The notes under the pieces are model-generated. The model was given only the letters and a program-made list of their open reading frames with translations, had not been told where the DNA came from and did not search any database. From assembly GCF_000212735.1 (NCBI RefSeq), contig NC_015510.1:4465001-4529000 (forward strand): DNA of 64,000 nucleotides, in the 5' to 3' direction. Of the stretch, positions 16,646 through 26,900 are shown one piece after another; the stretch's first letter is position 1; each line of letters starts with the position of its first letter. This DNA is from Haliscomenobacter hydrossis DSM 1100 (lineage in GTDB: Bacteria > Bacteroidota > Bacteroidia > Chitinophagales > Saprospiraceae). The translations under genes were made by a program, and so were the position numbers.

Positions 16646-17869
16646 GGCGCTGCGCGACTAGATTATGGTAAAATCTGCGGTCGCCTAAACAATAATTCTT
16701 TGATGGTTAGCGGCTTGTCGATCAATCCTTGCGCCATAGCCGGGGTTCGATGTTGATATTTTGGGGTAAAAAGTGCTGCATTTGGGGTTATGCAGATTTT
16801 TAATCCATCATTACAACGAGTATAATTCATTACTTGGGCGGTAAAATCTATTTGCGCATCGTGGAAAATTGCCTTTTTGGAATGGCAAAGTGTGCGCCGA
16901 ATTAAACGCGCATCATCCTTACGAAACTTGCCATTCCTACTTTCCACATATACAGTATTGATGGTCTTGCACCGCTCCGCTTGTTTGAACACCTGCGCCA
17001 CGCTTTGAGGTGTGCCATAAATAATGTTGTAGTTGATCTCCTCCAAACGTCCCCGTTCATCCCGCTTTTTTTGAACCTGTACGTAGTTCAAATCTGCTAA
17101 TGGAATGCGTTTAGCCTTGGGATAACGGCCTCGACCAGCATAGGGAGGGTGAAAGTCCATCCCATAATGTTCCAGTAATGCCTTTTCATAAAACCAATCA
17201 TCGGAGGCAAACAAGGGGCTGGCCTGATCACTCTTGGCTTTGATTTTGCCTACAAATGCGGTGGCTTGCTCTAATGTTCGTTCTCCATGGTGCAACGTGT
17301 GGATGTAACTACTATCAGGCAAAATCCCTACAAACGTCCAACGATCACCTTGATTTGCAGCTATTTCTTTCGATGTTTGACCCGCTTCTTGTTCCACTTC
17401 ACTCAAGTTTTCTTTTTTTCGAATGAACGACCAGAACTCATCGATTTGCACTTGGCTCAGGTGCATGTCTTTTTGCATGTATTCGCTGAAAGCACTTACC
17501 TGTTCTGAGGCTAAGATGATCCAGGATCGAATGCTATCATTTGTTACTCCCTCGCTTCGACAGATGGCATTTTGCCCCATTCCTGAACATAGCAACCCAA
17601 GAATATGTACAATTTTATCGATGGGCGTCCGTAACCCATAAAACATCGTTCCTTTTCTCATCGCAAATGGCTTGCCTTTGCAACAATTACAATATCCTTG
17701 ACCGCTAGCAAAGCTATGTGTTTTGATATTGCCCCCTCCTACAATCCCGTATTTGGAACATGATTCGTTATCGCAATATTGATGCTTTTTCAGCTCCTCG
17801 AATTCTGCTTTTGTTAAGGGCATCCGATTTTTTTCCTAAAAGTACACCATTATTTAGTCGCGCAGCGCC
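16646..17869 (-). mobile_element. IS1-like insertion sequence, copy 1 (intact)
   Basis: 1224 bp bounded by terminal inverted repeats GGCGCTGCGCGACTA (16646-16660 and complement 17855-17869), extending to about 22 of 24 matching bases. Flanks are GGATTTCA (16638-16645) and GAATTTCA (17870-17877), an 8-bp target duplication with one substitution. It carries one transposase gene on the minus strand. A second copy at 54888-56112 is in the same orientation. The 8-bp duplication and the transposase motifs suggest the IS1 family, single-frame subgroup; the family name is an inference. Confidence 0.92.
16663..17823 (-). CDS. IS1-like transposase (copy 1, intact)
   Basis: 386 residues. The N-terminus has Cys pairs of a zinc-binding domain (YCDNESC, YCNCCKG), followed by a helix-turn-helix-like part (GMGQNAICRSEGVTNDSIRSW). 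The catalytic core fits an IS1-type DDE enzyme: Asp in QIDEFWSFI near residue 130, Asp in FASDDWFYE near 207, and Glu in YVESRNGKFRKDD near 300, as in IS1 InsB (DEQWSYV, TDGWPLYE, RIERHN). It catalyses cut or copy and insertion of the IS. At A7 (minus strand, 17413-17419) the frame is intact, unlike in copy 2. Confidence 0.88.
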   Translation of the reverse strand: MPLTKAEFEELKKHQYCDNESCSKYGIVGGGNIKTHSFASGQGYCNCCKGKPFAMRKGTMFYGLRTPIDKIVHILGLLCSGMGQNAICRSEGVTNDSIRSWIILASEQVSAFSEYMQKDMHLSQVQIDEFWSFIRKKENLSEVEQEAGQTSKEIAANQGDRWTFVGILPDSSYIHTLHHGERTLEQATAFVGKIKAKSDQASPLFASDDWFYEKALLEHYGMDFHPPYAGRGRYPKAKRIPLADLNYVQVQKKRDERGRLEEINYNIIYGTPQSVAQVFKQAERCKTINTVYVESRNGKFRKDDARLIRRTLCHSKKAIFHDAQIDFTAQVMNYTRCNDGLKICITPNAALFTPKYQHRTPAMAQGLIDKPLTIKELLFRRPQILP

Positions 17870-19617
17870 GAATTTCAAACCTGACCAGTTTTGGCCAAAA
17901 CACAAAATCAGGCCCTCAAAATGCTGATGTAATCGTTTATGGCGGCACCTCCGCCGCAATCATTGCCGCAGTACAAGTCAAAAAAATGGGAAAATCCGTC
18001 CTCGTGGTATCTCCGGATACCCATTTGGGGGGCTTATCTTCCGGTGGACTAGGCTTTACCGATACCGGCAACAAAGAGGTGATTGGGGGCCTGTCACGCG
18101 AGTTTTACCAGCGGCTCTATGCACACTACCAAAACACCGAATCCTGGAAATGGCAAAAAAAAGACGAGTACGGCAACAAAGGCCAGGGCACTCCCGCCAT
18201 TGACGGCACCAATCGGACCATGTGGATTTTTGAACCCCATGCCGCCGAAAAGGTCTTTGAAGACCTGGTCAAAGAAAACAACATCCGCGTTTACCGCAAT
18301 GAATGGCTGGATCGTTCGGAAAAGGGGGTGGCCAAAAAAGCGGGTAAGATCACTTCCTTTCGCACCTTGAGCGGCAAAGTTTTCCGCGGTAAAATGTTCA
18401 TCGATGCCACCTACGAAGGCGACCTGATGGCTGCTGCCGGCGTGAGTTACCACGTAGGCAGAGAAGCCAACAGCGTGTATGGCGAAAAATGGAACGGGGT
18501 ACAGACGGAAGTTTTCCAGCACGGACACCACTTCAAAGCTAAAGTCAGCCCCTACAAAATCCCCAATGACCCCAGCAGCGGACTGCTTCCGGAAGTCTCC
18601 GCGGAATCCCCAGGCGAATACGGCACGGGCGACAACAAAATCCAGGCCTATTGCTTCCGCATGTGCTTGAGCAATCACCCCGACAACCGCATCCCTTTTC
18701 CCAAACCAGAAGGATACGACCCAGCGCGTTACGAGTTGTATGCGCGGGTATTTGCGGCGGGCTGGCGCGAAACTTTTAACAAATTTGATCCGATTCCCAA
18801 TCGTAAAACGGATACCAACAACCACGGCCCCTTCAGTACGGATTACATTGGCAAAAATTACGAATATCCGGATGCTTCCTACGAAAGGAGAAAAGACATC
18901 ATCAAAGACCATGAATTGTACCAAAAGGGCTTGATGTATTTTTTACAAAATGATCCCCGTGTGCCCAGCGATGTACACGAACAAATGCAGCAATGGGGAT
19001 TGCCCAAAGACGAATTTACCGACAATGGCGGCTGGTCACATCAGCTATACATTCGTGAAGCCCGCCGCATGAAAGGCAAATTTGTAATGGTAGAAGGAGA
19101 TGCTCTGGGCAAAACCGTAGTGCCTCAGCCCGTCGGTATGGGGTCTTATGCCCTGGATTCACACAACATCCAGCGGTACGTCACCAAAGAAGGGTATGTA
19201 CAAAACGAAGGTGACATCGGTGTACATCCTGACAAACCCTATTCGATCGCCTACGGTTCGATTTTGCCCAAAGAAGAAGAATGCAAAAACCTGCTGGTGC
19301 CAGTTTGTGTATCCAGTTCACACATTGCCTATGGCTCGATCCGGATGGAACCGGTGTTTATGATTTTGGGGCAGTCCGCAGCGACCGCAGCGGTGCTGGC
19401 GATTAAAAACAAAGTCACGCCCCAACAGCTTCCCTACGAAAAACTGAGCGCTGTATTGATTCAGGACAAACAGATTCTGGAAAAATAATGCCATCAGTTA
19501 AGAAAGCCATAATGAAACGTTAAAGCCCTACCCCCTCGTAACAATCGCCATTGGAAATCGTCTTTGCATTATCCTCCTATTTTAAACCGATTTTTAACAC
19601 CAAAAAAAAACTTTCCA

Positions 19618-20448
19618 ATGGTTAAGCAATCGTGGTTTTCTGCCTTGGGCCTAATCGGCCTGCTTTTCCTTACGCTTAATGCTTGTACAAAAGATGAAGC
19701 AGAAGTTGTACTCAGTGAGGAAGAGACACTGGATATGGCCACCCGTACGCTCAAAAGTCAACAATTGATTGGCACTTCTTTTGGCATTGCTACCCGCGGC
19801 GCAGCCGAAGTGGATGGTCTGGTGAGCAACGTACCCGAAGTGCGCAGTTCTTGTGGAACCATTACTGTGACTCCGGCAGATTTAAAAACCTTCCCCAAAA
19901 CCGTAGTGGTAGACTTTGGCACGGGTTGCACCGATGTTGACGGCAAAAACAAAAGTGGCAAGGTGACCATGATCGTGGGCAAAATCTGGGAACCCAACTC
20001 CTTGGTCACCCTGCAATATGAAAATTACAGCGAAGACGGGGTGAAACTGGACGGCAAATTCAGCTTCAGCAACAATAGCTCCAACACTGCCGGAATTTAC
20101 CAGATCAAAGCGGATAAGGTAAAAATTACGGACGCCAAGAACGAAACCTGGACTTGGAGTGGAATACATGACTTTAAACAAACCCAAGGCCATGCTTCCT
20201 GGTGGAACTGGAACGACGACGTGTACGACGTGACGGGCAACATCGATGTGCTTTTTCCCAACAACGAGGTCGTTACCTGGAACATCAACTCGCCCCTGCT
20301 GAAGGCCAACAATTGTTATTGGGTGAGCAAAGGACTTGGCGTGTTGAAGTTGAACGGCACCGACATTCAAGTGGATTACGGTGACGGCAGTTGTGACAAC
20401 AACGCCATCGTTACCCTGAACGGCAAGACCTTTACGGTTAAGTTGTAA
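19618..20448 (+). CDS. Lipoprotein of unknown function
   Basis: 276 residues from the ATG at 19618, chosen because a lipoprotein signal follows directly (MVKQSWFSALGLIGLLFLTLNAC, with the lipid-carrying Cys). The mature part is beta-rich with many Gly, Asn and Asp, and holds stretches such as VVVDFGTGCTDVDGKNKSG, NYSEDGVKLDG and LNGTDIQVDYGDGSCDN. Similar lipoproteins with the VDFG-GC-D pattern are frequent in Bacteroidota but have no assigned role. Several conserved-looking Cys pairs may form disulfides. It stands alone between the IS-split gene and a hairpin repeat. Confidence 0.75.
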   Translation: MVKQSWFSALGLIGLLFLTLNACTKDEAEVVLSEEETLDMATRTLKSQQLIGTSFGIATRGAAEVDGLVSNVPEVRSSCGTITVTPADLKTFPKTVVVDFGTGCTDVDGKNKSGKVTMIVGKIWEPNSLVTLQYENYSEDGVKLDGKFSFSNNSSNTAGIYQIKADKVKITDAKNETWTWSGIHDFKQTQGHASWWNWNDDVYDVTGNIDVLFPNNEVVTWNINSPLLKANNCYWVSKGLGVLKLNGTDIQVDYGDGSCDNNAIVTLNGKTFTVKL

Positions 20449-20460
20449 GTAGGGATTATT

Positions 20461-20610
20461 TTAACACAAAGGACACCAAGGCTGCACAAAGGGCACAAAG
20501 TTAGACGTTGACGACGCTTGCTTTGTGTCCCTTGTGCTCCCTTGGTGTCCTTTGTGTTAAAGATGTCGTCGCTTTGGTGATGCGCTGAAAATCCGGGATG
20601 ATTGATGTTT
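20461..20610. repeat. ACAAAGG-type hairpin repeat, copy A
   Basis: Arms 20461-20500 and 20521-20560 pair at 36 of 40 positions. Each arm is made of units like CACAAAGGA. The right flank (GTCGTCGCTTTGG ... ATCCGGGATGATTGATGTTT) is shared with copies at 21797 and 33051. The left outer arm is missing here because the lipoprotein stop codon lies 13 nt away. Confidence 0.85.
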
Positions 20611-20656
20611 ACACAATTTTTTATACATTAGATGACCAAAATCAAATCGCATTGCC

Positions 20657-21589
20657 ATGACACCCAATCGCCGCCAATTCCTCAATTTAGTTGCGGGAGC
20701 TTCTGCTGCTACCGTATTGAGCGCTGCTCAAAGTGAAGCTTTTGCTCCCTATCCCTTTCCCATTTCCGCCAACTCCTACAACTGGCACACCTTTTACGGC
20801 CGGGACAATAAAAAATGGGGTGAAGACCTGGATGCCTGCCTTGCTGAATTTGCCAAAACGGGCCTCAAAGCCTACGAACCGAGCTTTAATGCTCCGGAAG
20901 AAGTCATCAAATTGGGTCCCGTGCTCAAAAAGCACGGCATCGCCATGCCTTCGGTATACGTCAATAGTGTGCTGCACAAAACCGAAGACGCCAGCAAATC
21001 CATTGCCCTGATTTTGGCCATTGCCGAAGAGGTCAAAAAACTGGGTACGAAGATCATCGTCACCAATCCCACCCCCATCCGTTGGGGCGGAGACGAGGTC
21101 AAATCGGATGCAGAACTACAGGTACAGGCCACCAGTCTGGACAAATTGGGGGCAGCCCTGCGCGCAAAAGGCCTGACCCTGGCCTACCACACCCACGATG
21201 TGGAGCTAAAAGCCGGAGCGCGGGAGTTTCACCACATGTTGCTCAATACCTCGCCGCTCAATATGTCGTTTTGCTTTGATGTACACTGGGTCTACCGGGG
21301 CTCGCAAAACTCGCAGCTGGCCGTTTTTGATGTGCTCAAATTGTATGGCAAACGGGTGGTAGAGCTGCACATTCGCCAGTCGAAAAACGGCATCTGGTCG
21401 GAAACTTTTGGCGATGGCGACATCGATTACCGCCGTTTTGCGGCAGAATTGAAAAAACTGAACCTGCGCCCACATTTGGTGATCGAGCAGTGTGTGGAAG
21501 ACAAATCCCCGCAGACGATGGATGCAGTGCAGGCGCATGTGCAAGATTTGGCAGCGATTAAGGAAGTGTTTAAGCCAATTTTGGGCTGA
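20657..21589 (+). CDS. Tat-exported sugar isomerase/epimerase-like TIM barrel protein
   Basis: 310 residues of the xylose isomerase-like TIM-barrel family with a twin-arginine signal (NRRQFLNLVAGASAATVLS). Barrel motifs: LKAYEPSFN, KIIVTNPTPIRWGG, LAYHTHDVEL, MSFCFDVHWVYRG, VVELHIRQSKNGIWSETFGDGDIDY and PHLVIEQC. His and Asp/Glu ligands typical for a divalent metal site are present. It is related to, but clearly different from, the paralogue at 14751. It lies upstream of the sigma/anti-sigma pair and may belong to the same glycan-degradation unit. Confidence 0.85.
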   Translation: MTPNRRQFLNLVAGASAATVLSAAQSEAFAPYPFPISANSYNWHTFYGRDNKKWGEDLDACLAEFAKTGLKAYEPSFNAPEEVIKLGPVLKKHGIAMPSVYVNSVLHKTEDASKSIALILAIAEEVKKLGTKIIVTNPTPIRWGGDEVKSDAELQVQATSLDKLGAALRAKGLTLAYHTHDVELKAGAREFHHMLLNTSPLNMSFCFDVHWVYRGSQNSQLAVFDVLKLYGKRVVELHIRQSKNGIWSETFGDGDIDYRRFAAELKKLNLRPHLVIEQCVEDKSPQTMDAVQAHVQDLAAIKEVFKPILG

Positions 21590-21796
21590 GTGAGCGTAGC
21601 GTTGTAGCGATTCTGCAAACAGACTGCCATCCACATAAACTCAGGGAACTCAACCTAACCGAAAGACTGCTCCAACAAATTTGACCTCGCGCTCTATAAG
21701 GGTGTCTTAGTATTTATTCGTCTACACCAATAGGGTTTTTCTTACTACTACTCAAAAAATCGATCCTCCCTTGGATAAGGGGCGATAAAAAAATAA
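21590..21796. other. Intergenic stretch with no gene seen
   Basis: Part of a 522-bp gap between the TIM-barrel gene and the sigma factor; the remainder is the nested palindrome (21797-22020). A short imperfect hairpin followed by AAAAAAA (about 21762-21793) could act as a terminator. I see no coding sequence. Confidence 0.4.
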
Positions 21797-22020
21797 GTGT
21801 TCATTTTGCCAAACATGAGTCATCCCGAATTTTTAAAAAGACCAAAGCGGATCAAAAAAAGTAGCACAAAGGACACAAAGGAAAGCACAAAGTGCACAAA
21901 AACAAGCGCTGCCTTGTGTTCTTTGTGCTTTCCTTTGTGTCCTTTGTGCTAAAAAAGTGTCGCTTTTGTTGTACTAAAAAATTCGGGATGACTCATGTTT
22001 GGCTCAGAAAAAATGAACAC
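21797..22020. repeat. Nested ACAAAGG-type palindrome, copy B (complete)
   Basis: A two-level palindrome of 224 bp. Outer arms: GTGTTCATTTT and CCAAACATGAGTCATCCCG (left, 21797-21835) answered by the complement at 21976-22020. Inner arms: 21863-21901 against 21912-21950, 35 of 39 paired, made of CACAAAGGA units. Between them AAAGCG at about 21844 pairs with CGCTTT at 21961. The complete form shows what the other two copies have lost. It ends 91 bp before the sigma-factor start codon. Confidence 0.88.
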
Positions 22021-22111
22021 TTATGTTTGCCCCACTACTTAAGCTTCCCTGGAGCCGGATCATTTTTTGTATATCTTGGCCGCTATTGTTTACCTGTATA
22101 AATTGACTGCA

Positions 22112-22696
22112 ATGAATCGAAACGGGTATTCTGATGCAGAGTTACTGAACGCGCTAAAGGCTGATGATGAATTGGCTTTCAAGGAATTGTATGACCGATA
22201 CTGGCATAAAATGTACAGCATTGCCTTGCGTAAATTGGGACGCAAGGAAGTAGCCGAAGAATTGGCTCAAGAGTTATTTGTGATGCTCTGGCAAAAACGT
22301 GCTACCCTACGCATCATCAATTTGAATGCTTTTTTGCAGGTTTCGCTCAAAAACCTGAGTATAGATTACATCCGGCACCACATTCAGGAAGAACATTATC
22401 TGGACTCACTCAAACAGTATTTCCCGCTTGAAATCATGACCACTACGGACATGGTCTATTTTAATGAACTGACCGAGGCCCTGCAAAAAGCGCTGGCCGA
22501 ATTGCCCGAAAAAACCCGGCAAATATTTATGCTCAATCGCTTCGAGCGCCTGACCATTCGGGAAATTGCTGTTCAACTCAACCTTTCTGAAAAGTCCATT
22601 GAGTACCATCTCTCCCGCTCTACGACTTATTTGCGGCAGCACCTGCGCGAGTACAATGCGTATGGACTTACCTTTCTCGCATTCCTCCTTTATTAA
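22112..22696 (+). CDS. ECF-type RNA polymerase sigma factor
   Basis: 194 residues from the ATG at 22112 (MNRNGYSDAELLNALKADDE). Region 2: AFKELYDRYWHKMYSIALRKLG and EELAQELFVMLWQKR. Region 4: ALAELPEKTRQIFMLNRFERLTIREIAVQLNLSEKSIEYHLSRS. It belongs to the Bacteroidota group of ECF factors that pair with FecR-like anti-sigma proteins and TonB-dependent receptors. It should direct transcription of the susC/susD-type genes that follow when the receptor senses its glycan. The frame is open further upstream, but the common start motif favours 22112. The FecR gene begins 100 nt downstream. Confidence 0.95.
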   Translation: MNRNGYSDAELLNALKADDELAFKELYDRYWHKMYSIALRKLGRKEVAEELAQELFVMLWQKRATLRIINLNAFLQVSLKNLSIDYIRHHIQEEHYLDSLKQYFPLEIMTTTDMVYFNELTEALQKALAELPEKTRQIFMLNRFERLTIREIAVQLNLSEKSIEYHLSRSTTYLRQHLREYNAYGLTFLAFLLY

Positions 22697-22796
22697 ATGT
22701 ATTTTTTATTTTTTTTAAAAAATAAAAAAACTGCCAAACCCATTTAGGGAAAAAAATTACTCACCCGTCTACCAGTATATAATTCGGTAAACAGGC

Positions 22797-23804
22797 ATGA
22801 GTAAAGAAAAATATCAGGCATTATTGGCAAAATACTTAAACGGTGAGTGTTCTGACGAGGAGCGAGCACTATTAGACCAATGGTACGAAGCCTTACATGC
22901 GCGCACTGAAAACAATAAAGACATTGATCCGGAAAGCAAAACCAGCTTTTTAGAACGGAACTGGGAAGCCCTGCTGGCCAAAACTCATCCAGAAGAGCAA
23001 GAACCGAAGCCCTTGTTCAAATGGTGGCCTTGGATGGTGGCAGCCTCTCTCGTAATGGCCATTAGTGTCACGTATTTTTGGGGAAATGGATGGTGGCCGT
23101 ATTCTGCCCAACCGATCGCCCAGACCCAATCCGGCACCATAAAATCCAACCACTCCAACCAGCCACAAACCATCAGCTTACCCGATGGCAGTACGGTGGT
23201 CTTGGAAAAAAATGCCAGTCTCGTTATGGCCAACGATTTTGGCAAGCAACAGCGTACGGTTTACCTGGAAGGTGGAGCATTTTTTAGTGTCAAACCCAAT
23301 GCCAAGCTTCCTTTTTTGGTACACGCTGGCGATGTTGTCACCGAAGTACTCGGCACCAGTTTCCGTATTCAACCCTTGGTCAATACTCGAGACATAGAAG
23401 TGTCGGTCAATACTGGACGTGTATCGGTATACACCCTGGAAAAGGACAAACTAAAAAAACGGAATGGGGTAATCCTCACGCCCAATCAAAAGGCTGTCAT
23501 CAGCACCGAACTCAAAACCATCCAGCAGGGTATCGTTGAACGCCCTACGCTGGTGGACAAAGGTATCCCCGAATCCAGCTTCATTTTTGAGGAAGCCACC
23601 TTTGATCAGGCTCTCAAATCCATCCAAAATGCTTATGGAATCGAGATCGTCGTGGTCAATCCTGCCGTAAAAGCATGTGCATTTACGGGGGATTTGAACG
23701 GGCTGGAGCTGTTTCAACAACTTGAATTGATGTGTGGTACCATCAATGCAAAATTTGAAACCCGTGGAACAGCCATTTTTATTCTTGGAAAAGGCTGCGA
23801 TTGA
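22797..23804 (+). CDS. FecR-family anti-sigma factor
   Basis: 335 residues. The cytoplasmic N-terminus (YQALLAKYLNGECSDEERALLDQWYE) binds the sigma factor; one membrane segment (WPWMVAASLVMAISVTYFW) is near residues 75-94. The periplasmic FecR domain has TISLPDGSTVVLEKNASLVM, VYLEGGAFFSVKPNAKLPFLVHAG and VVTEVLGTSFRI. The C-terminal domain (FEEATFDQALKSIQNAYGIEIVV, FTGDLNG) is the DUF4974 type, which contacts the STN domain of the receptor. It follows the sigma gene and precedes susC, so this is a complete sigma/anti-sigma/receptor relay. Confidence 0.95.
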   Translation: MSKEKYQALLAKYLNGECSDEERALLDQWYEALHARTENNKDIDPESKTSFLERNWEALLAKTHPEEQEPKPLFKWWPWMVAASLVMAISVTYFWGNGWWPYSAQPIAQTQSGTIKSNHSNQPQTISLPDGSTVVLEKNASLVMANDFGKQQRTVYLEGGAFFSVKPNAKLPFLVHAGDVVTEVLGTSFRIQPLVNTRDIEVSVNTGRVSVYTLEKDKLKKRNGVILTPNQKAVISTELKTIQQGIVERPTLVDKGIPESSFIFEEATFDQALKSIQNAYGIEIVVVNPAVKACAFTGDLNGLELFQQLELMCGTINAKFETRGTAIFILGKGCD

Positions 23805-23950
23805 TCAGCTTTTGCTGCAATCGTAGAACGCACTATTTACTATAGAGCCTACATCTGCCAAATCGAATAAGGGAATGAATGTCGGCTAAAAACAGGAAAT
23901 TTCTTTACAGAACCATTTGGTATTCACTCAAATCCAAAACATTACAGTTT

Positions 23951-26900
23951 ATGAAAACATCGCTACAAATTTTGCCGATGCTTTGTAAAATGCTCAAACT
24001 GCCTTTGTTTCATGTGTTGACCCTCATGCTGTTTTGTGGGTTTGCACATGCCCACAAAGGCTTTGGCCAAGACATCCTCAACACCCCTTTGACCCTTAAT
24101 GTCAAAGATGTTGAAGTCAAAAAAGCACTTCAACTCATTGAAAAACAGGTTGAAGTAAAATTTGTCTACAGCTCGAGTGCCATTGATGCTACCCACAAGG
24201 TTTCTATCAATGCCAACAGCAAAAAACTGGAATTGATCCTGAATGAGTTGCTCAATCCCCTGGAAGTGAGTTACGTGATCGCCAAGAATCGTATCCTGCT
24301 CAAAAAAGAGAGCCTGGGGATGGTTCCCAAAATCGAGAAAACCCAGCTGGAAGAACCTGTACAGATGATTGCGCAGACTGTGAAAGGTAAAATAACCGAT
24401 GAAAAAGGAGAACTGCTCATTGGCGCAAACATCCTCCTGAAAGGCACCACATCGGGTACCGTTACCAACATAGACGGTTACTACGAACTCCAGGTACCGG
24501 ATGCAAATGCTGTTTTGGTCATTTCCTATACCGGATTTGTCACCCAGGAGGTAGTGGTGGGCAACCGCACCGAAGTGGACATCATTCTGGTATCGGACGC
24601 AAGAGCTCTGGATGAAGTGGTAGTGATTGGGTATGGTACCCAGAAAAAAGAAAACCTGACCGGTGCTGTGTCTACAATTGACTCCAAAGCCATCGAAAAC
24701 CGTCCGGTCAGTAATGTGGCCAATGCATTACAAGGGCTCGCTTCGGGTCTGGTAATTACCCGAGGTACCGGACAGCCAGGCAGTGAGGGCATCGGTATCC
24801 AGATCCGTGGCGCTACTTCCGCCAACGGCAACGTGGAACCACTGGTGATTTTGGACGGGGTTACCGTTTCCAGCTTTACCCTGCAGACACTCAATCCCAA
24901 CGACATTGAAAACATCAGTGTGTTGAAAGATGCCGCCGCTGCCGCCATCTATGGTGCTCAAGCGGCTGGAGGGGTCATTTTGATCACGACCAAAAAAGGC
25001 AAATCGGGCAAAACCGTTTTTGATTATTCCAACCAGATCGGGGTAGATTGGGCACTGAATGTACCCGAAAGACTCCCTCTGCTCGAAGAAGCCGAATACG
25101 CCAACCTGGCGCGCAAAAACGCGGGTTCCGGCCCGGAATACAACGATCAGGAAATGCAACGCATCCGCGACAACATTCCGTACGTGGTCAATCCCAGTGA
25201 CACCACCCGCTATATTTTTTACAACCAGGAAGACCTCATCAGTCAGGTTGTTCGCGACTATACGCCCATGCAAACCCATAACCTTTCGGCCAGAGGCGGG
25301 AACGACAAAACAAATTTCCTGATTTCTCTGGGCTATTATGGCAAACAAGGCGCTTTCAAAGTAGGTTCCGATCGTTTGGATCGCTACAACTTGCGCATCA
25401 ACCTGGGCACACAACTGACGAAACATTTGTCGCTGGATTCGCGCATTGCTTATACTTTACAACAACAACAAGCGCCATCCACTGGCGCCGACGGGAGCGG
25501 CCTGCTGTATCAAGTGTACCGCTTGCGCACTCGTTACCCCATCTTCACGCCCGAAGGAAGACTGAATGGAGGTGCTGGTTCTTCGGCCAACAACACTTAT
25601 GCTCTGCTGCGGGAAGGAGGCTACAACAACATCGACCGCAATTTCTTCGATGGGGTATTTACGTTCACTGCCGCCAACTTCATTAAAGGGCTGAAGTTAA
25701 AGGCCGTTTTAGGTCAACAATACCGTTTTGGACAAAGAGAATTTTTCGCCCGTACGGTGGAGTTATGGGGCCGCTTTACCCCAATTTTTTACCTCAATAA
25801 CCCCAACTCGTTCTCGCGTACCAATGAATTGACCAAAAACACCAACTTACAGTACCTGGCCGATTATGATCTGGCCCTGGGTAAAAACAAGTTTCATATC
25901 CTGGCTGGTTACCAGTGGGAAGACAACCGTTTTGAAGGCGTAACGACCAGTTCCAACTCGCTCGTGAGCAATGACCGCCCTACCCTTAACCTGGGCAATG
26001 ACCTCACCAAGTCCAACAGCGAAACCATCAATACTTATGCCTTCCAATCCGTTTTTGGCCGCTTCAATTATTCCTTTAACGACAAATACCTGGTTGAAGC
26101 GACTGTACGGGTAGATGAAAGTTCACGTTTGGCTCCAGGCTTGCGCACCAAAACCTTCCCTTCTGCTTCGGTGGGCTGGAATTTGCACCGCGAACCCTGG
26201 TTCAACAAGACCCTGCCTTTTGTTTCCGGCTTCAAACTCAGGGCTTCCTGGGGTCGCTTGGGCAACGCTTTGGGCATTGGTTTGTACGACTATTTGAGCC
26301 TGCTTACCCGTGGTTCTGCGCTGGTGCTTGGAGGCTCCGAAGCCCGTACTTCTTACTTTTTTGAAAACACGGTTCCCTCTTCCGAATTATCATGGGAAAC
26401 CATTGAAACCAGCAACGGCGGATTAGACATTGCCCTGCTGAAAAATCGTTTGCAAATCAGCGCAGATTATTACGTGAAGTTCAACAAGAACATGCTGACC
26501 CCACTACAGTTGCCAGCAACCTTTGGTGTAGGCACCCCCCGCATCAACAATGGTGAGCTGAAATCCTGGGGATGGGAAACCGAGTTGAATTACCGCAGTA
26601 AAGCAGGCGCCAAGTTTACCTACTCGGTGGGCGTCAATGTATCCGACAACCAAAACGAACTCATCAGTTATGCTGGACGCCGGGTATTGAACGCGGGTTC
26701 AGTGAGTTTGCTCGAAGGATACCCGCTGAATACCTTCTGGGGTTACCTCACCGATGGGTATTTTCAGAATGCGGATGATGTTACCGCCCATGCTTTTCAA
26801 GATAGCCGCACCGGTGCTGGTGATGTCAAATTCATTGACCGGAATGGTGACGGAAGACTAACGGTGGGCAAAGGTTCTCCCGAAGATCCTGGTGATTTGG

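Larger units (their letters stand above)
16595..19488 (+). pseudogene. FAD-dependent oxidoreductase gene split by an IS in its signal peptide
   Basis: A GTG at 16595 starts MKYLFRLYFLFLILGIS, after which the IS (16646-17869) intervenes. Removing the IS and one 8-nt duplication joins this in frame to NLTSFGQNTKSGPQ and then DVIVYGGTSAAIIAAVQ, a FAD-binding beta-alpha-beta start after an ideal signal peptide. The rest runs to 19488 with HLGGLSSGGLGFTDTG, FIDATYEGDLMAAAGVSYHVG, and a C-terminal PVCVSSSHIAYGSIRMEPVFMILGQSAA, as in the FAD_oxidored family. The restored protein is about 553 residues. In its present state the first in-frame ATG (17986) lies after the FAD motif, so a stable enzyme is unlikely. 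It sits among sulfatase and lyase genes. Confidence 0.85.

Noticed and set aside
20461-20560. tRNA or structured small RNA gene at the ACAAAGG hairpin
   Set aside because: The fold is one long simple stem with repeat-built arms; no cloverleaf or T-loop motif is present.
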